Assembly (NCBI GenBank): GCA_927911695.1
Contig: CAKMQO010000216.1
Coordinates: 1-16,546, forward strand
Origin: an uncultured Gemella sp.
GTDB lineage: Bacteria; Bacillota; Bacilli; Staphylococcales; Gemellaceae
DNA: 16,546 nt
Direction of reading: 5' to 3'
Each line of letters starts with the position of its first letter. Position 1 is the first letter of the stretch. A program made the position numbers and the translations under genes. This document shows, piece by piece, positions 13,366 through 16,546 of this stretch. Under the pieces are notes generated by a model. The model was not told the origin of the DNA. It did not search any database and saw only the letters and a program-made list of their open reading frames with translations.

Positions 13366-14571
13366 ATGCTTGTACTAGACTTATCAAAAGTAGGTAGAGC
13401 ATATGATTTAGTTTATCGTTCGATGGAAGATGTAACTAAAGTTAAGAGGTTAGATCCATTAAATACATTTGTGATTTATGACAATACCTTAGAAGATAAA
13501 ATGTTAGCTGGTGTAAGGTATTACTCTGTAGGACTATCAGATAACAAGAAACATTTTATTGATGTGTATATTAAAGATGTTATTTATAAGTGTCAAATGA
13601 TAGAAGGTGTAATTACTGAGTTAGCAATAGAACCTCATATGTTTAACGATGTACCTATCACAGAATATCTCAATACGGCTGAAGGTATGGGAGATTACGA
13701 AAGTGAGCTATCATTAATCGACTCATACGATGCAGTTCAATCTGACACAGCAAACTATATGACAGATACTTCTGATGCAATACTTGCTATATTCGGACAA
13801 GTAGCTTTTCCAGATGATGTATTAGGCGATAACAAGAAGCAAATTGAGTATATGCGTAAAATGAGACGTGCAAGATTACTTCAGTTAAAACCGCCTGTAG
13901 ATATTAATGGGACTGAAGGGAAAGTAGATGCTAAATACCTATACAAACAGTATGATGTGAACGGTGTTGAATCTTATAAGAAACGTATTGTAAATGATAT
14001 TCATAAATATACTAACACTCCAGATATGACAGACCAAAATTTCAATGGTGTTCAAAGCGGTGAAGCTATGAAGTATAAACTGTTTGGACTGGAGCAAGCA
14101 AGAGTAGACACTCAATCGTTGTTTGAGAAAAGTTTAAAACGTAGATATCAACTTATAGCTAATATTGGTGATTATGTAAAAGAACTTACTGATTTTGATA
14201 TTTCAAAACTTAAAATCACATTCAATCCTAACTTACCTAAAGCACTTGAAGAGACTATCAATGCTTTTAAATCATTAGGAGGAATGGTCACTAACGAAAC
14301 AGCAATGAGACTTACTGGAATTGTAGATGATCCGAAAAAAGAACAAGAATTACTTGATACTCCAACAGTACCAGAAGAGAATACTGGATATGATGTTGAT
14401 AAAGGAAAACTACTTTATAAAATATCTAGCATACTTAAAAAATTCAAAGCTGGAGATTATAGCGAAGCATTAGCAAGAAAATTCTTAAAAGACTTAGGAC
14501 TAAATGAAATGGATATAGAAAGCTACTTACACGACGGTGAAGAGGTGATAGTAGATGAAACAATCGTTTAA
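13366..14571 (+). CDS. Portal protein (SPP1 gp6-like), C-terminal part after the frameshift
   Basis: This carries most of the portal fold: the wing region (MEDVTKVKRLDPLNTFVIYD), the segment VPITEYLNTAEGMGDYES, and the stem and crown helices from about residue 150. The motif TPDMTDQNFNGVQSGEAMKY, typical of gp6-like portals, is present and the C-terminus is acidic. The ATG at 13366 is internal to the true gene and lacks a ribosome site. Its last 17 bases overlap the minor head gene, so the two are probably coupled in translation. Confidence 0.88.
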   Translation: MLVLDLSKVGRAYDLVYRSMEDVTKVKRLDPLNTFVIYDNTLEDKMLAGVRYYSVGLSDNKKHFIDVYIKDVIYKCQMIEGVITELAIEPHMFNDVPITEYLNTAEGMGDYESELSLIDSYDAVQSDTANYMTDTSDAILAIFGQVAFPDDVLGDNKKQIEYMRKMRRARLLQLKPPVDINGTEGKVDAKYLYKQYDVNGVESYKKRIVNDIHKYTNTPDMTDQNFNGVQSGEAMKYKLFGLEQARVDTQSLFEKSLKRRYQLIANIGDYVKELTDFDISKLKITFNPNLPKALEETINAFKSLGGMVTNETAMRLTGIVDDPKKEQELLDTPTVPEENTGYDVDKGKLLYKISSILKKFKAGDYSEALARKFLKDLGLNEMDIESYLHDGEEVIVDETIV

Positions 14572-15823
14572 TTACTGGAAAAAAAGAGAATTAGCAAACC
14601 AACTTAATCAAATTAAAGATGAAAAAGAAACTATGTCACAGATTGAAAAGAACTTTGTTATTACCTTAGCAGATGTAGAACATCAAATTACAGTGTTTTA
14701 TGAACGTTATTCAAAGGTTGCAGGCATTTCTATAGAGGAAGCTCAAAAGAGAATCTCTGAGCATGATGTAAAAGCATTCCAGAAGAAAGCAAAAGAGTAT
14801 GTTAAAAACAAAGATTTTAGTCCAGAAGCTAATGCAGAATTGAAGCTTTACAATGCTACTATGAGAATTAATAGGTTAGAGTTGTTAAAAGCTGAAATAA
14901 ACTTACACTTAACAAACTTAACTGAAGAGAATAACAAAGAAATAACTGATCACTTAGAAAAGTTAGGTAAGACAGAATATGCTAGACAGGCTGGAATACT
15001 AGATACTGAATTGAGATTCAGCAAAGAAGGTATTAAAGCTATTGTGAATAGTGATTATAAATATGGTAACTTTAGTAAAACATTGTGGACTAATCAAAAT
15101 GCTTTAATGAATACTATTGAGGTTATGTTAAGACGTTCTATTATTCAAGGCGGAAACTCAACTGAATTAGTAGGAAGGCTTAGAAAACAATTTGATGTTG
15201 GTGTTCATGAGGCTAAAAGACTGTTAGTAACTGAAGCGGCACGAGTTCAAGGAGATGTTCAAATAGACAGCATGGAACAAGCAGGCTATGAAGAGTATGT
15301 ATATATCTCTGAACCAACAGCGTGTGATATTTGCAAGCATCTTGATGGACAACATTTTAAGATTAAAGATAGAGAAGTAGGTGTAAATTACTATCCTATG
15401 CATCCGTTTTGTAAATGTTCAAGTGCAGCTTATTACGATAGCGAAAAATTAGATAAAGAAATAGCTGAATATCGTAAAGCAAGAGGACTGGATAATAAAG
15501 AAGATGTTGAAAATGATGTCGATTTAATGAGTAAATCAAAAGAATTTAAAATCAAAAATGCTATAAATGATGATATTAAGTTTAGTGCTAAAAAGGTATA
15601 TGGAACTAAATATGATATATGGACTCAAGATAATACTAAAAAGATACGTGATACTTTAAGATTAATTCAAGAAGAATTACCAAAATTTAGTAATGTTCCT
15701 AGAGTAGTTATTTTAAAAAATCAAAAATTAAAGGGTATAGCGGGATATAATAGAGTAGATGATACTTTATATATAAGTGATAGTTTGAATTCAGAAGAGA
15801 GTATAAAAAAAAATATTAGCTGA
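14555..15823 (+). CDS. SPP1 gp7/MuF-type minor head protein, carrying the start of a C-terminal toxin-like domain
   Basis: The ATG at 14555 follows GAAGAGGTGATAG and overlaps the portal end. Residues 1-310 are a MuF domain: helical N-terminus (MKQSFNYWKKRELANQLNQI), conserved LLVTEAARVQGDVQIDSM, then the zinc-binding-like ending with TACDICKHLDG and YPMHPFCKCSSAAYY. MuF proteins sit inside the head near the portal and may leave with the DNA. From about residue 335 an extra domain follows, not needed for the head role. The frame stops at TGA 15821-15823 in an A9 run (15805-15813); removing one A gives ESIKKILADGYFASKNL and continues to 16160, 534 residues in total. Confidence 0.88.
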   Translation: MKQSFNYWKKRELANQLNQIKDEKETMSQIEKNFVITLADVEHQITVFYERYSKVAGISIEEAQKRISEHDVKAFQKKAKEYVKNKDFSPEANAELKLYNATMRINRLELLKAEINLHLTNLTEENNKEITDHLEKLGKTEYARQAGILDTELRFSKEGIKAIVNSDYKYGNFSKTLWTNQNALMNTIEVMLRRSIIQGGNSTELVGRLRKQFDVGVHEAKRLLVTEAARVQGDVQIDSMEQAGYEEYVYISEPTACDICKHLDGQHFKIKDREVGVNYYPMHPFCKCSSAAYYDSEKLDKEIAEYRKARGLDNKEDVENDVDLMSKSKEFKIKNAINDDIKFSAKKVYGTKYDIWTQDNTKKIRDTLRLIQEELPKFSNVPRVVILKNQKLKGIAGYNRVDDTLYISDSLNSEESIKKNIS

Positions 15824-15845
15824 TGGATATTTCGCTTCTAAAAAT

Positions 15846-16160
15846 TTGAACGATATAATTACACATGAATTAGCACATAAAATGCATTGGGATAGTGCTA
15901 AAAGGCTTTACAACAAAAAGAAAAAACGTTATAATAATGTTGAAGAAGCAAAAAACGATTTAGACGAAGATTTAATAAAATATGTGAAGATGCAAGAAAG
16001 CACAGATTTCTTTTATGTGAAAAATATAAGTCAAAACGCTTCTGAAGCGTGGGGAATGAATAATATAAATGAATTAGTGGCAGAAGTAGCAGTATTGAAT
16101 CATAAACTAGAAGATAAAGAATTGTTAAATAATGTGAAAGGAGTATTAAAATGGACATAA
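15846..16160 (+). CDS. C-terminal HExxH zinc-metalloprotease domain of the MuF protein (after the frameshift)
   Basis: In the repaired protein this is about residues 425-534. It contains IITHELAHKMHW, an HExxH zinc site with the two histidines and catalytic glutamate at about residues 437-441, and further on ASEAWGMNNINELVAEVAV, resembling the S-x-YA-x-x-N-x-x-E-x-x-AE signature that supplies the third zinc ligand (Glu506 or Glu510) in phage and toxin zincins. With VVILKNQKLKGIAGYN and LYISDS before the frameshift, the fold matches the small zincins of polymorphic toxins. A leaderless start at TTG 15846 has no ribosome site, so this is not a separate gene. It overlaps the next gene by ten bases. 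Confidence 0.8.
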   Translation: MNDIITHELAHKMHWDSAKRLYNKKKKRYNNVEEAKNDLDEDLIKYVKMQESTDFFYVKNISQNASEAWGMNNINELVAEVAVLNHKLEDKELLNNVKGVLKWT

Positions 16161-16348
16161 TGACGTTACCCAGTAAAGAAACGTTAATATTATATAATGA
16201 AATATATCCGTGGATAGTGGATGGAAAGCGAGAGAATGGAGTAACTTATATTTTTTCAAAAAATACTCCTAAAGAAATATTAGAACTATTCAATAAAATA
16301 AAAGATAAGCTAAGATATAAAGTTAATGATTATATATTAGAAGATTAA
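16151..16348 (+). CDS. Small protein, candidate immunity protein for the MuF toxin (65 aa)
   Basis: The gene starts inside the end of the MuF gene, with a good ribosome site (AAAGGAG at 16137-16143, seven bases before the ATG). The 65-residue product has no recognised domain. It is acidic and lysine-rich, with strands (LILYNEIYPWIVDGKREN, YIFSK) and a helix (PKEILELFNKIKDKL). MuF polymorphic toxins of temperate phages commonly have a small gene of this kind directly downstream that encodes the cognate immunity protein. The assignment rests on position, coupling and the following terminator, not on sequence similarity. Confidence 0.65.
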   Translation: MDIMTLPSKETLILYNEIYPWIVDGKRENGVTYIFSKNTPKEILELFNKIKDKLRYKVNDYILED

Positions 16349-16379
16349 ACACTTAACATTTTTTTGTTAGGTGTTTTTT
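16349..16379 (+). terminator. Intrinsic terminator after the candidate immunity gene
   Basis: ACACTTAACA (16349-16358) pairs with TGTTAGGTGT (16365-16374), ten base pairs with one G-U, around a six-base loop of Ts, followed by five Ts to 16379. It begins at the last base of the stop codon region, so transcription probably ends right after the small gene. Confidence 0.8.
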
Positions 16380-16387
16380 ATATGTCA

Positions 16388-16470
16388 AAAATGGAAATAA
16401 ACCGCTTACTTTCCATTTTCAATTAAATAAATGATATCAAAATGGAAAAATACACCCTTTTTTCCGTTTT
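16388..16470. repeat. Two related hairpins with an AAAATGGAAA arm
   Basis: The first hairpin has perfect ten-base arms, AAAATGGAAA (16388-16397) and TTTCCATTTT (16410-16419), with a 12-base loop. The second has 12-base arms, AAAATGGAAAAA (16439-16450) and TTTTTCCGTTTT (16459-16470), with one G-U pair and an eight-base loop. Both arms start AAAATGGAAA, so they are copies of one element. The rest of 16380-16546 holds no gene I can support. They may be repeated transcription terminators or protein-binding palindromes. Confidence 0.65.
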
Positions 16471-16546
16471 CGTCCTAGACATGACGTTAAAAGGTCTTTT
16501 TATTATGTCAAATTTAAACTAGCGTGGCTTATTTCTAAAGATAAGT

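Overview
The window is a piece of a temperate siphovirus or prophage of a low-GC Gram-positive bacterium (Bacillota). The evidence is about one-third GC, AGGAGG-type ribosome sites, every real gene on the + strand in tightly packed and often overlapping order, and a replication module, accessory block and SPP1-type packaging/head module in the order usual for such phages. The host genus cannot be fixed from the sequence; a Gemella-, Streptococcus- or Staphylococcus-like host would fit.

Layout. Bases 1-440 hold the damaged 3' end of an upstream gene, perhaps a recombination gene. Bases 464-5107 are the replication module: a DUF669 protein, a superfamily 2 DEAH helicase, a small unknown protein, and a primase plus RepA/DnaB-like helicase that were almost certainly one 749-residue protein, now split by a one-base frameshift. 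Bases 5108-5392 are non-coding and rich in palindromes, including a GC-rich cruciform, and are the best candidate for the replication origin. Bases 5393-9485 carry a RusA resolvase and a run of small accessory genes, including two same-length tandem paralogous membrane proteins and a YopX protein. Bases 9497-10248 carry a second YopX protein and a DUF1492/ArpU-like late transcription regulator. Directly after its stop codon come three TGGCGG boxes spaced by whole helical turns, a near-consensus promoter, a leader without a significant ORF bounded by a 14-bp inverted repeat, and an intrinsic terminator: a small RNA or an attenuator ahead of the late genes.

Bases 10509-16348 are the packaging/head module. 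It opens with a GIY-YIG nuclease fused to what looks like the first 19 residues of a small terminase, then an AT-rich orphan ORF, an intact small terminase, the large terminase, an SPP1 gp6-like portal and an SPP1 gp7/MuF-type minor head protein. After repair of one poly-A frameshift the MuF protein continues into a C-terminal HExxH zinc-metalloprotease domain. An overlapping 65-codon gene with its own strong ribosome site and an intrinsic terminator follow. This is the layout of a MuF polymorphic toxin with its immunity gene, and is the most interesting system here. The window ends with two related hairpins in non-coding DNA.

The window contains about a dozen one-base reading-frame breaks, most in short A, T or G runs. 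In nearly every case a single base restores a sensible protein. This points to uncorrected homopolymer errors, with a decayed prophage or real slippage as alternatives. Where a frame break is noted, the reading frame was repaired by eye.
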